A stretch of 64,000 bases of DNA from an uncultured Acidobacteriota bacterium (GTDB lineage: Bacteria; Acidobacteriota; UBA6911; RPQK01; JAJDTT01): assembly GCA_951812665.1 (NCBI GenBank), contig CATOST010000005.1, forward strand, positions 86,494-150,493, written 5' to 3'. Of this stretch, positions 1 to 8,210 are shown piece after piece. The position numbers and the translations under genes were made by a program. The first letter of the stretch is position 1. Each line of letters begins with the position of its first letter. Below the pieces are notes generated by a model, which saw nothing but the letters and a program-made list of their open reading frames with translations, did no database searches and had not been told where the DNA came from.

Positions 1-879
1 GCGGGTCCATCCACCGGAGTTCCCACCAAGACGGAACAAGGGGACTTGTGGCAGATGCTGGGAGCGAGCCAGGGAGACTTCCAGCGCTTCATCGTGGCGC
101 CCAAGGACGCGCTGGATGCCTTCAATACCATTCCCGAGGTCTTCAACCTGACGGATCGGTACCAGTGCCCGGGCATGGTTCTTTCCGACCTCCTGATTTC
201 AGAGGGAACCTTCAGCGTCGACCCGGACGACCTCAATTTCCAGCCCCCGATCGACCGCGGCCAATTGATTACCGAACATTCGGAAACCGACGGGTACAAG
301 CGCTATCTGGACACCGAAGACGGAGTCTCGCCGAGAGCCATCCCGGGGTTGGAGGGCTATGTCCACGTTGTGGCCACCGACGAGCACGATGAGGACGGCG
401 TGCTGATCAGCGACGAGTTCACCAATCCCCACAAGCGCCGCCAGATGGTGGAGAAACGAGCCCGAAAGTTCGCCAAGGTGCTGGAGGATATCGAGGCGCC
501 CGAATTGGAGGGACCCGCCGACGGAGAGGCCACGTTGGTGGGCTGGGGATCCACGTACGGCGTCATCAAAGAGGCCATTGACCAACTCAAGAACCAGGGC
601 GTCCACGTCAACCATCTGCCCATCAAGTGGATCGTCCCGTTGCACGGTGACGCCATTCTGGAAACCCTGGGACGAGCCAAACGGACCATCATCGTCGAGA
701 ACAACCATTCCGGACAGTTCGCCCGGTATCTGCGGGGCGAGACCGGCTTCGTGGCCGACGGCCACATTCGAAAATACGACGGTGAACCCTTCATGCCCCA
801 CCACATCGTGGACGCTGTGCTGGAGCAGTTGCGAGGCGAGACGAACCACTCCGTTCCTTACCAGGAGATCATGGTATAG
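1..879 (+). CDS. korA: 2-oxoacid:ferredoxin oxidoreductase, alpha subunit (C-terminal part)
   Basis: Partial gene: the frame is open from base 1 and the true start lies upstream. The first visible residues read GPSTGVPTKTEQGDL, a highly conserved segment of KorA-type alpha subunits. The rest covers the pyrimidine-binding domain and the C-terminal domain (VGWGSTYGVIKEAI around residue 180 of the visible part, then IVENNHSGQFARYLR). With the beta subunit the enzyme decarboxylates a 2-oxoacid, most often 2-oxoglutarate, to the acyl-CoA and reduces ferredoxin. The korB gene follows after 54 bp on the same strand, the usual order. Substrate choice cannot be decided from this fragment. Confidence 0.93.
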   Translation, partial: AGPSTGVPTKTEQGDLWQMLGASQGDFQRFIVAPKDALDAFNTIPEVFNLTDRYQCPGMVLSDLLISEGTFSVDPDDLNFQPPIDRGQLITEHSETDGYKRYLDTEDGVSPRAIPGLEGYVHVVATDEHDEDGVLISDEFTNPHKRRQMVEKRARKFAKVLEDIEAPELEGPADGEATLVGWGSTYGVIKEAIDQLKNQGVHVNHLPIKWIVPLHGDAILETLGRAKRTIIVENNHSGQFARYLRGETGFVADGHIRKYDGEPFMPHHIVDAVLEQLRGETNHSVPYQEIMV

Positions 880-933
880 GATTCGACAACAGGTCGATCC
901 GAATCGGAACCTGACACACGAAAGGGAAGCATT

Positions 934-1836
934 ATGAGTATGGCTGTCACTCAACAAGCGTCGGTCAAGCCCTTAAAGCCAAAGGATTTCAAGGGAAAGG
1001 TCGAACCGGATTGGTGCGCCGGATGCGGAGATTTCGGCGTGCTGCGGACGCTGCAGAGAGCCTGCGCCGAGTTGGGTCTCCGTCCCCATCAGATCCTCAC
1101 CGTGAGCGGGATCGGGTGCTCTTCGAACCTGCCGGGCTATTTCAACGGCTACGGGATGCACACCCTGCACGGCCGGGCCCTGGCGGTGGCGACGGGAGCG
1201 CAGATGGCCAATCATGAGCTGACCGTGGTGGCGACCGGCGGCGACGGTGACGGCTATGGAATCGGGGGCAACCATTTCACCCACACGGCCCGCCGTAACG
1301 TGGACATGACTTATCTCGTCATGAACAATCAGATCTACGGCCTCACGACCGGGCAGGTCTCTCCCACCAGCGAGGAGGGCATGAAGACCAAGAGCACTCC
1401 GTATGGAAGCGTCGAGGTGCCGGTGAACCCCATCACCTCCGCCATCATGAACGGCGCGACCTACGTGGCTCGTGGTTTCAGCGGACAGGCGCGCCAGTTG
1501 ATAGGCCTCATCAAGCAGGCCATCCTGCACAAGGGGTTTGCCCTGGTTGACGTTTTCAGCCCGTGTGTCACCTTCAACCACGACAACGACTACAAGTTTT
1601 TCAAGCCTCGAGTCAGGAGGCTGGAAGATCTGGGACACGACACCTCGGACTGGAAAGCCGCTTGCGAAAAGGCGATGGTCTGGGGTGACGATATCTACAT
1701 CGGCTGCTTCTTTCAGAAGCTGGCGCCTTCCCTTCACAGCCTGGAAGGGGTTCTGGACGAAGGCGGACCCTTGGCGCACAGGAAGCTGGGAATTGCCCAG
1801 GAGCAGGCGCAACGCATCATCAAGCGGATGATGTAG
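934..1836 (+). CDS. korB: 2-oxoacid:ferredoxin oxidoreductase, beta subunit
   Basis: A 300-residue protein of normal beta-subunit length. It has the thiamine diphosphate and Fe-S signatures of the family: DWCAGCGDFGVL near residue 28, SGIGCSS near residue 60, and GGDGDGYGIGGNHFTH near residue 104 (the metal/ThDP-binding GDG motif), followed by NNQIYGLTTGQ. The ATG start is preceded by AAAGGGAAG, a plausible ribosome-binding site. It forms the catalytic half of the heterodimer with KorA and passes electrons to ferredoxin. The ferredoxin-NADP reductase at 39.8 kb could be a downstream partner, but that link is inference only. Confidence 0.95.
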   Translation: MSMAVTQQASVKPLKPKDFKGKVEPDWCAGCGDFGVLRTLQRACAELGLRPHQILTVSGIGCSSNLPGYFNGYGMHTLHGRALAVATGAQMANHELTVVATGGDGDGYGIGGNHFTHTARRNVDMTYLVMNNQIYGLTTGQVSPTSEEGMKTKSTPYGSVEVPVNPITSAIMNGATYVARGFSGQARQLIGLIKQAILHKGFALVDVFSPCVTFNHDNDYKFFKPRVRRLEDLGHDTSDWKAACEKAMVWGDDIYIGCFFQKLAPSLHSLEGVLDEGGPLAHRKLGIAQEQAQRIIKRMM

Positions 1837-1988
1837 CGTTGCGCCGCGGGCCTTCACAGCACCGCGGATTCGCCCCGAGGCCGGCCCGAAGCCGGAATCG
1901 CGACTATCCAGGGCAGGTTGCATCTTAACTACCTGCTCGTCGGGTGGGACGTTCAGAGGCTGGGGACGCTTCGATCGTATTTTGATGG

Positions 1989-2027
1989 AGCGGCATTCCC
2001 GGGGCATCGATCGCCGGGAATGTCGGC
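1989..2027 (+). terminator. Stem-loop after korB
   Basis: An inverted repeat with the perfect 9-base arms CATTCCCGG (1994-2002) and CCGGGAATG (2014-2022), extended outward by partly matching bases. The loop is 11 bases. It lies about 155 bp after the korB stop. No T-run follows, so a classical intrinsic terminator is not certain, and an mRNA-stabilising hairpin is equally possible. Confidence 0.35.
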
Positions 2028-2095
2028 TCCAACTTCCTTGACCGGGGAAATCGCGAGATTATCCTCCCCCTAGCGGGCCGCCGGAGGCTTCAGTT

Positions 2096-2434
2096 ATGAA
2101 GCGGGCGATTCTGACCGACGAATCCCTCTATCCTCAAGCCCGAGCTCGGGACAGAAACTCCAAGAATCTGGCTCTTGCCATACTCATTCAGGCATTTCGG
2201 GATGTCGTCTCCCCGGTCCGGTCCTCCCGGGAGTGGAGATTCTGGGAGCAAGACGCATTGCAATGGTTCGCCGCCTTGGACGACCATCCCGGCAGCTTCC
2301 AATGGATCTGCGGGATACTGGACCTGAACTCCTCGGAGTTGCGGAGATGGCTCGATTCGTACCGGCACAGCGGAACCGGTCGGCGCCGGAAAATGGCTCG
2401 CAAGCTCATCCGTTTCCGCTTCCGCGGGGAGTAA
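2096..2434 (+). CDS. Small protein of unknown function
   Basis: 112 residues starting at ATG. I recognise no named family. It is basic, rich in Arg and Trp, and predicted soluble and helical. The segment LALAILIQAFRDVVSP followed by WFAALDDHPGSFQWICGIL resembles small proteins in many bacteria that carry an FRWICE-like motif near their end. The protein ends in an Arg/Lys-rich tail. It sits 13 bp before the protoporphyrinogen oxidase gene on the same strand, so the two may be co-transcribed. Its codon use fits a coding sequence better than the opposite-strand frames do. Confidence 0.6.
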   Translation: MKRAILTDESLYPQARARDRNSKNLALAILIQAFRDVVSPVRSSREWRFWEQDALQWFAALDDHPGSFQWICGILDLNSSELRRWLDSYRHSGTGRRRKMARKLIRFRFRGE

Positions 2435-2447
2435 GTTCGTCGCCTCA

Positions 2448-3854
2448 ATGCCTTCGAGACTGAGGGTAGGAATTGTCGGCGGAGGCCTTTCCGGACTGGC
2501 GGTTGCCTACTACCTGACCCGGGAGAACTCTGCCGACGGACTCGGTTTGGACATCACTCTCCTGGAGAAGTCCCCGCGCCTGGGCGGAGTCATCCGGTCC
2601 AGACGAGTGGGTGATTTCCTCCTGGAAGACGGCCCGGAAGCCTTTGTCTCCTACAAGCCGGCAGCTTCAAGACTGGTCGAGGAACTGGGCCTCGGTGCTG
2701 ACCTCCTGGGTTCAAGGGATGACCGGCGCAAGGTCTACGTCCTGGACCATGATGGTCTGAACCCCCTCCCAAAAGGGATGGTGTTTCTCGCCCCGGTCCG
2801 GAGGCGAGCTTTCTGGTCTACGGCCTCGCTGAGCCTGGCAGGTAAGATTCGAGCCCTGCTGGAACCGTGGGTCCCACCAACCCGCAAGGATGCCAGCGTT
2901 CAGGAATTCTTCCAGCGGCGTCTGGGGCGCGAGTTCACCCGCCGTGTCGCCGAGCCTCTGGTCTCCGCCATCTATGGCGGCAACATCCGTCACTTGAGCG
3001 TGGCCAGCGCTCTGCCCCTTCTTTACCGGATGGAGCAGAGTCAGGGAAGCCTCCGGAAAGGTTTCCTGCGGCGGCCCCTCGAGAGTTCTTCCCAGCCGCT
3101 GTCCCTCTTCCTGACCCTGCGGAAGGGAATGGAACAGTTGGTGGATGCCCTGCGCAAGCACGTCGATGGAGTGACGATCCGCACCGGTGTCTCCGGGCTG
3201 CGCCTGACCCCCAGCTCCGGGGGCAGCTATCTCCTGAAGGGAAAGGGGTTCGAGGGAGTCCAGGACATGGTCATCCTGTCGACTCCGGCTCCGGCCGCCT
3301 CACGGCTGCTGGCCGGACTCGTCTCGGAGGAGGACTCTCCTCTCAGCCGGGTTCCCTATACCACGACTCGGATCATCTACTTGGCCTACAGGCGCTCCGA
3401 GTTTTCGCACCCGCTGAACGGATTCGGCTTCGTCGCAGCCGAAGGAGCGGATACGGTGCTGGATGCCTGCACCTGGGTCAGCAGCAAATTCGATGAACGT
3501 TGTCCGCCGGACTCGGTTCTGCTGCGATGTGCCGTTCACGACGGACGCCGGCGCCGGGAGCCGATGAGTGAAGACGAAAGCGTGACCCGGGTCCACCGGG
3601 AACTACGCCGGATTCTGGGCATCTCTTGCACTCCAACGCTGCATCATGTCTGGGACCACGGCCCGGCCATGCCCCAACCAGTGGTGGGTCATTCCGCCAG
3701 GATCGAGAGCTCCCGTGCCGGCCTGCGCCGATTTCCGGGGATCTATCTGACCGGCGCCTTCATCGGCGGAGTCGGGATTCCCGATTGCATCGAGACCGGA
3801 AGAAGGGTCGCGGAGGAGGTTGCGGACGACGCTCGTAACCGGAACCGTGGCTGA
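2448..3854 (+). CDS. hemY: Protoporphyrinogen oxidase (FAD-dependent)
   Basis: A 468-residue flavoprotein of the oxygen-dependent protoporphyrinogen oxidase family, which oxidises protoporphyrinogen IX to protoporphyrin IX in haem synthesis. Seen in the sequence: the N-terminal dinucleotide-binding motif GIVGGGLSGLAVAYYL (residues 8-23), then RLGGVIRS and EDGPEAFVSYKP, the usual FAD-contact and substrate-side motifs, and a C-terminal GVGIPDCIETGRRVAEEV that closes the FAD site. The length is normal. It converges with the next gene, leaving only 5 bp between the two stop codons. Confidence 0.9.
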   Translation: MPSRLRVGIVGGGLSGLAVAYYLTRENSADGLGLDITLLEKSPRLGGVIRSRRVGDFLLEDGPEAFVSYKPAASRLVEELGLGADLLGSRDDRRKVYVLDHDGLNPLPKGMVFLAPVRRRAFWSTASLSLAGKIRALLEPWVPPTRKDASVQEFFQRRLGREFTRRVAEPLVSAIYGGNIRHLSVASALPLLYRMEQSQGSLRKGFLRRPLESSSQPLSLFLTLRKGMEQLVDALRKHVDGVTIRTGVSGLRLTPSSGGSYLLKGKGFEGVQDMVILSTPAPAASRLLAGLVSEEDSPLSRVPYTTTRIIYLAYRRSEFSHPLNGFGFVAAEGADTVLDACTWVSSKFDERCPPDSVLLRCAVHDGRRRREPMSEDESVTRVHRELRRILGISCTPTLHHVWDHGPAMPQPVVGHSARIESSRAGLRRFPGIYLTGAFIGGVGIPDCIETGRRVAEEVADDARNRNRG

Positions 3855-3859
3855 GCCCC

Positions 3860-4873
3860 TTACTCGTCAACGGCGTCGCGGGCGCACCGGAAACCCAGAT
3901 TCGTCAGGCCCGAGTCGGGGGCGGTCTTCTGCCGCGCTGCCACCCGGTAGCCCTGGCAGTAGTTGACGCTGCACATCCAGGAGCCTCCCCGGATCACTCT
4001 TTCGGAGCCTTTCGCCGGGCCCGCCGGATCTCTGGCGCCGTCGGAATCGCGATAGTAGTCATTCCGGTACCAGTCCCGGGTCCATTCCCAGACGTTACCG
4101 GCCAGGTCGTAGAGCCCGTAGCCGTTGGCCGGAAAGGATCCGACCGGCGCCGTGGTGCGGAACCCGTCCAGCACCTCATGCCGGAGGGGAAAGAATCCCT
4201 GCCAGAGGTTGGCCATGTGCTGTTTTCCTGGATTGAGGTCGGCACCCCAGGGAAAGGGACCCTGATCCGAACCGCCGCGGGCCGCCCATTCCCACTCCGC
4301 TTCGGTGGGCAGCCGCTTTCCGGCCCACCGGGCGTAGGCGACGGCGTCGTTCCACGAGACCTGGACCACCGGGTGGTCCAACCGATCCTCGATGGAGGAA
4401 CCGGGACCGGTGGGATGCCTCCACGAAGCGCCCGTTACGGGTCGCCAGCTCTCGTCCTCTTCGGAGAATACGCCCGACCAACCGTAGCTCTCCGCCTCGG
4501 TGCGGTGGTTGGTCTCCTGGACGAAGACGCGAAACTGGCGATTCGTGACCTCGTAGCGATCCAGCCAAAAGGAACTCACACTGACCCGGTGTAGGGGTCC
4601 CTCGAAGGGAAACCCTTGATCCGTTCCCATGAGAAAGGTGCCTGCGGGTATTCGAACCATCTCCTCCGGAGAGGGTGGGGGCTGGGTTCGACAGGAGGAG
4701 AGAAACAGGCTGAGCAGGCAACCTCCGAAAAGGAGTGAGGAGCGAGGAGCGAGGAGTGAGAGAGCGCCGAGGAGACCCGAAGCAATTGCCGAGAGAGACG
4801 GTCTCTTCCCTGTTGACACGGCGCCGCGCTGTGGGAAGCGGCGCCGGTCGGTAGTGAAAAAAATCGTCGTCAC
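3860..4873 (-). CDS. Formylglycine-generating-enzyme-type lipoprotein (SUMF1 family)
   Basis: A 337-residue protein. The FGE-sulfatase fold begins at MVRIPAGTFLMG (about residue 71) and runs to the end, with GNVWEWTRDWY and the C-terminal GFRCARD. The stretch GGSWMCSVNYCQGYR (Cys301 and Cys306) aligns with the copper-binding catalytic cysteine pair of true formylglycine-generating enzymes (C-x4-C, as in human C336/C341). Many FGE-like paralogs lack this pair. A lipobox-like LSSC (Cys61) after a hydrophobic stretch suggests an exported lipoprotein. The N-terminus is unusually long, so the start may lie further in. It follows the symporter gene by 6 bp. No sulfatase gene is in the window. Confidence 0.85.
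   Translation of the reverse strand: MTTIFFTTDRRRFPQRGAVSTGKRPSLSAIASGLLGALSLLAPRSSLLFGGCLLSLFLSSCRTQPPPSPEEMVRIPAGTFLMGTDQGFPFEGPLHRVSVSSFWLDRYEVTNRQFRVFVQETNHRTEAESYGWSGVFSEEDESWRPVTGASWRHPTGPGSSIEDRLDHPVVQVSWNDAVAYARWAGKRLPTEAEWEWAARGGSDQGPFPWGADLNPGKQHMANLWQGFFPLRHEVLDGFRTTAPVGSFPANGYGLYDLAGNVWEWTRDWYRNDYYRDSDGARDPAGPAKGSERVIRGGSWMCSVNYCQGYRVAARQKTAPDSGLTNLGFRCARDAVDE
4732..4759. repeat. Four tandem 7-bp units inside the lipoprotein signal region
   Basis: GGAGTGA, GGAGCGA, GGAGCGA, GGAGTGA occur back to back. They lie within the part of the FGE-type gene that codes for the hydrophobic leader. Because 7 is not a multiple of 3, gain or loss of one unit would shift the frame. Confidence 0.8.
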
Positions 4874-4879
4874 GAGCGG

Positions 4880-6676
4880 TTACGCCGCGGCGCCGGCGGT
4901 CCTCCGCCGATTGAACAAGCCCAGCAGTCCCGCCGAGAAGAGAGTGACCAGGCAGGAACTGGGCAGCACCCACATCCAGGAGACGGCCTTGACCTTGACC
5001 AGGAGCCGGTTCCCCGCAATCTGGATGGAATCGTCGGGCCGGATCTGAGCTTGAGTCACCGGCTCATCGTTGATCCGGGTTTCAGCCAAGCTCTCCAACT
5101 GCCAGCCGCTTTCGGTTCTCCGGACGACGGCATGGCGGTCGGCCACGTCTTCGCCGGTCAGGACGAACTCGTTCGCGCCCGAGTCCGATCCGATGGTGTT
5201 GTCCTGGTCACTGGACGGCTCCCAACGCACGGTCTCCGTCTGGCCGGGCGCGTCCACGTAGATGAAGACGTCCGGGTGGGTCTGCAGCCAGGTGGCGAGG
5301 GAGAGATAGAAGCCCACGGCCATGCCCAGAAACCCGGACAGGATCAGCATGCGGCCGCTACAGCGGAACCGCAGGAATGCCGCGAAGAACATTCCGCCCA
5401 GGGCGCCGGTGATGTAGCTGCTGATCCGAACCGTGAGATCGAAGAGGTTGCCTCGGGTTTCCTCGGGAATGGTGTTGAGATAAAGGCAGAAGCCGACGGC
5501 GAACAGGCCTGCCAGCATCGTGATCGTCCGAGCCAGCTTCAACTCCGCGGCCGCGTCGAGGGCCTGCTTGCGCAGGCGGCGGAAAAAGTCGACCGTCAGC
5601 ACCGTGGCGACGCCGTGCATCCCCGAGTCCAGGCTCGACATGGCGGCCGAGAACAGGGCCGCCACCACCAGGCCAGCCAGTCCCCGCGGCAAACCGTGGG
5701 CGATGAAATGGGGGAAGGCCTGGTCGGGCGTGCCCGGGAGTTGGCCCAGGTAGTAGGAATAGAGGGCCATCCCCGTGAGACCGAGGGAGAGGGCGATGGT
5801 CATGTCGGCGCCGAGGTTGGATATGAAGGAGCGCCGGGCGCCCTGCACCGAGCCGGTGGTCAGGTACCGTTGGATCGCCACCTGATCCGATCCGGCCGTG
5901 CAGGTCCACCAGAACATGGCATAGATGGCCATGCCCAGAAGGCTGATCCGGACATAGGGGTCGAAGGCGAAGAAGGGTTGCGGCTCCCGGTCCGCCTGCA
6001 TCACGTCGTTGAACCAGGTGGTGGGACCGGTGCCGGTCTCGAAGAAGATGAAGCCTACGGTGAACGCGAGGCCGCCGAAGAGGATGGCGAACTGGGCTAC
6101 ATCGGTCCAGATCACGGCCCGCATGCCTCCCATGGTGGTGTAGACGATGGCGATGGCGCCGATTCCCACGACCACCCAGATAAAGGGCAGGCCGGTCATC
6201 CGGGTCATGGCGAAGGAGGCGGTGTAGACGATCATTCCCATCCAGAACAGCCGGTTGAGCATGAACAGGATCGACGCGAAGAGCCGCGCTCCGAGACCGT
6301 ATTGGGCCTCCAGGTATTCATAGGCGCTGGTGAAGCGTTTGCGCATGAAGAAGGGGATCAGGACCACGGTGACCAGGGCCAGGGTGAAGGGAATATGCAT
6401 CTGCCCGCCCCAGATGCCCAGACCGTTCTTGATGATCTCGCCGGGACTGGAGAGGTAGCTGACGGTGGAAAGGAGGGTGGCGAACATGCTCAGACCGACC
6501 ACGAACCAGGGCATGCTCCGACCCGCCATGAAGTACTCTTCGGTCGATTTCTGCTTCTTGCTGAAGTAGTAACCGGCGATCAACATCACGATGAAATAGA
6601 GGACGACGGCCCCGTAGTCGATGGATTGGAGGCCATCGAAGCGGTCTGGTCTGCCCTGGTCGAGGGCTAGCAACAT
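4880..6676 (-). CDS. Sodium:solute symporter with a C-terminal FHA-like domain
   Basis: 598 residues. Residues 20-470 are a sodium:solute symporter core: about 12 hydrophobic helices, EYFMAGRSMPW near residue 47, TTMGGMRAVIWTDVAQ and SAAMSSLDSGMH. Between the last two helices lies a soluble insert (about 465-562) whose second part, 494-562, reads like an FHA fold: TIGSDSGANEFVL, then ADRHAVV, then TRINDEPV, then IRPDDSIQIAGNRLLVKV. A final helix (566-588) follows. The conserved Arg of the usual IGR is Ser here, and the Ser of the usual SRxH is Ala, so phosphothreonine binding may be weakened. The transported solute is unknown. The FGE-type gene follows by 6 bp. Confidence 0.85.
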   Translation of the reverse strand: MLLALDQGRPDRFDGLQSIDYGAVVLYFIVMLIAGYYFSKKQKSTEEYFMAGRSMPWFVVGLSMFATLLSTVSYLSSPGEIIKNGLGIWGGQMHIPFTLALVTVVLIPFFMRKRFTSAYEYLEAQYGLGARLFASILFMLNRLFWMGMIVYTASFAMTRMTGLPFIWVVVGIGAIAIVYTTMGGMRAVIWTDVAQFAILFGGLAFTVGFIFFETGTGPTTWFNDVMQADREPQPFFAFDPYVRISLLGMAIYAMFWWTCTAGSDQVAIQRYLTTGSVQGARRSFISNLGADMTIALSLGLTGMALYSYYLGQLPGTPDQAFPHFIAHGLPRGLAGLVVAALFSAAMSSLDSGMHGVATVLTVDFFRRLRKQALDAAAELKLARTITMLAGLFAVGFCLYLNTIPEETRGNLFDLTVRISSYITGALGGMFFAAFLRFRCSGRMLILSGFLGMAVGFYLSLATWLQTHPDVFIYVDAPGQTETVRWEPSSDQDNTIGSDSGANEFVLTGEDVADRHAVVRRTESGWQLESLAETRINDEPVTQAQIRPDDSIQIAGNRLLVKVKAVSWMWVLPSSCLVTLFSAGLLGLFNRRRTAGAAA

Positions 6677-6778
6677 GTGTTCACTCCTGTTCTCGCAGTG
6701 TTGGAAGGTCGATTCGATGCTGGCCGGGTCCGCGCGGGGTCAAGAACTCCCCTTCGCGTCCGCGAAGGCCCGACAGTG

Positions 6779-7858
6779 CTATTTCGCGGCCCTGTGGATC
6801 GGCTCACCGATCCCGTGGTCGTAATCCTGGTAATGGGCGGCCAGGACATCGTGTCCGAAGTCCCCATTCCAGTCTCGCCAGACCGTGTGGCTGTGGTTGG
6901 CCCGGTTCTGGGTGTTGGCGTATTCGATGAGAAAATACGGCGTCTGGACCCTGTAATAGACCCCTTCTCCGGGCCCGGCCCCTCCGGCCCAGGCGAAGTG
7001 GATTTTCTCCCTGGGGGTCCCGTCGAAGCGATCCATTCTCCCCTTCGTAATGGTGACGGACCCGTTGGCGGCATACTCGTTCACCAGGCTCCGCAGCGCC
7101 TGATACTGGTCGTCGGTGAGCTCGGCGGCGGGCAGCCCGGGAGGTTCGTTGACCAGTCGCGCCCTCTTGTCGACGAAGCTCAAGATGTCCCTGTAGGCGA
7201 CGTGCTGCACGACGGCGAGGTCACGCTGTCCGGATTCCAGGCTCTGCAGGAGCTGTTTGGCCTTGTCCTCTTCCGCGCCCAGCACTCTCAGGCCCTTTTC
7301 GGTGCCCCGGCGGACCTCGTGCGGATTGGCGCCGAAGAAGGCCGGGGTGGCCGAGACCAACTTTCCGTCCCGGATCGTGAAGTTCAGCGAAAGATGGTGT
7401 CCTTCCAGCCGCCAGCCCCAGGTCCCGGAAGCCGAGGGCTTGCCGAAAATCGTGTAGTAGTACTTTTCCCGGTCACGGTTTCCCGAAGTGTCGTTCTCGA
7501 TGATCCTGAGGATTTCTTCCAGTTGGATCACCCCCTGAACCTTGGAGAAGCCCCGGTCGCTGAGGCCGGCCCGCAGCAGGTTGTGGGCCAGCTTCTCCTG
7601 TTTGTCGTCCATGTACTTGTAACCGATGCCGGGGCGGGCGTATCCGTAGGCCCTCTGGTATCCGCTGTCGGGGAAGTAGTGCCACTCCACCCGTTTCTCG
7701 GCGTCGAAGGAATACAGGGTGACCGCCTTCTGCATGGCGGAAAGGGAATCCAGGAAACGATTGGCTTCTCTGATCATCGCTTCACCTTCCCCGGACACAC
7801 CGGAGGACGCAACCAGGGAGGCGGCGCCCAGCAACAGCACCAAGAGTCGAAATCTCAT
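6779..7858 (-). CDS. DUF3500 family exported protein
   Basis: 359 residues with a clear N-terminal signal peptide (about residues 1-24, LLVLLLGAASLVASSGVSG). The body matches the DUF3500 family by its AMQKAVTLYSFDAEKRVEWHYFP opening, a central GWRLEGHHLSLNFTI segment, and the HSHTVWRDWNGDFGHDVL ending. The function is not established; in many genomes members are exported and found near transport and catabolic genes. The gene is 102 bp upstream of the FHA symporter on the same strand, so the two may share a transcript. A good promoter lies upstream at 7929-7957. Confidence 0.85.
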   Translation of the reverse strand: MRFRLLVLLLGAASLVASSGVSGEGEAMIREANRFLDSLSAMQKAVTLYSFDAEKRVEWHYFPDSGYQRAYGYARPGIGYKYMDDKQEKLAHNLLRAGLSDRGFSKVQGVIQLEEILRIIENDTSGNRDREKYYYTIFGKPSASGTWGWRLEGHHLSLNFTIRDGKLVSATPAFFGANPHEVRRGTEKGLRVLGAEEDKAKQLLQSLESGQRDLAVVQHVAYRDILSFVDKRARLVNEPPGLPAAELTDDQYQALRSLVNEYAANGSVTITKGRMDRFDGTPREKIHFAWAGGAGPGEGVYYRVQTPYFLIEYANTQNRANHSHTVWRDWNGDFGHDVLAAHYQDYDHGIGEPIHRAAK

Positions 7859-7928
7859 CAGTTCGCTCCATATGGTTCGAAGTGGTTCGCCGCCCCAAGG
7901 GCCCCGGGTCGGGGGCGACCAGCGGGCG

Positions 7929-7957
7929 ATTATATCCGCCGGCTGAGGTTCCCGCCA
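7929..7957 (-). promoter_or_regulatory. Sigma-70-type promoter of the DUF3500 gene
   Basis: Read on the minus strand: TGGCGG, a 17-base spacer, then a perfect TATAAT (7934-7929). This gives a predicted transcript start near 7922 and a leader of about 65 bases before the ATG at 7858. Confidence 0.55.
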
Positions 7958-8050
7958 GCGGCCGGCGTCATGCGCCGTAGAACCCGGCCTGCCCCCGCCG
8001 ATGGGCTTCGGGCGAGTGTCCCAGTTCCGGAAATGATTAAGAATGACTTA

Positions 8051-8210
8051 ACAGTCCGTGGTGAAAGTCTCGCGAGCACCGAGACCGTTCCTGCGCCCGC
8101 CGGACAAGGCGCGATTCGGGTGCATACCGGGAGTATGTGCCCGAATCGCAACGCAGTCCGCCGGGATGCAGGGACGGTCGAATGCCGTGACGACTTTTGC
8201 CACGGGCTGT
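8051..8210. mobile_element. MITE-like element, copy 1 (160 bp, TA-flanked)
   Basis: Ends in inverted repeats. The arms 8047-8069 and 8192-8214, which include the flanking TA, match at 20 of 23 bases and share a core CCGTGG-N2-AAAGTC. TA dinucleotides border both ends (8049-8050 and 8211-8212), as expected for elements moved by Tc1/mariner or IS630-type transposases. The centre holds a second inverted repeat, GCGATTCGGG...CCCGAATCGC. A second copy of nearly the same size lies at 51089-51249 in the opposite orientation. There is no coding capacity. With 7859-8046 it fills the 351-bp gap between the DUF3500 and Ldh genes. Confidence 0.75.

Noticed and set aside
5051..6670. 539-codon open frame antisense to the FHA symporter
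   Set aside because: Made of Glu/Gly/His/Arg-rich sequence with no family features. It is a by-product of high GC content opposite a real membrane-protein gene.
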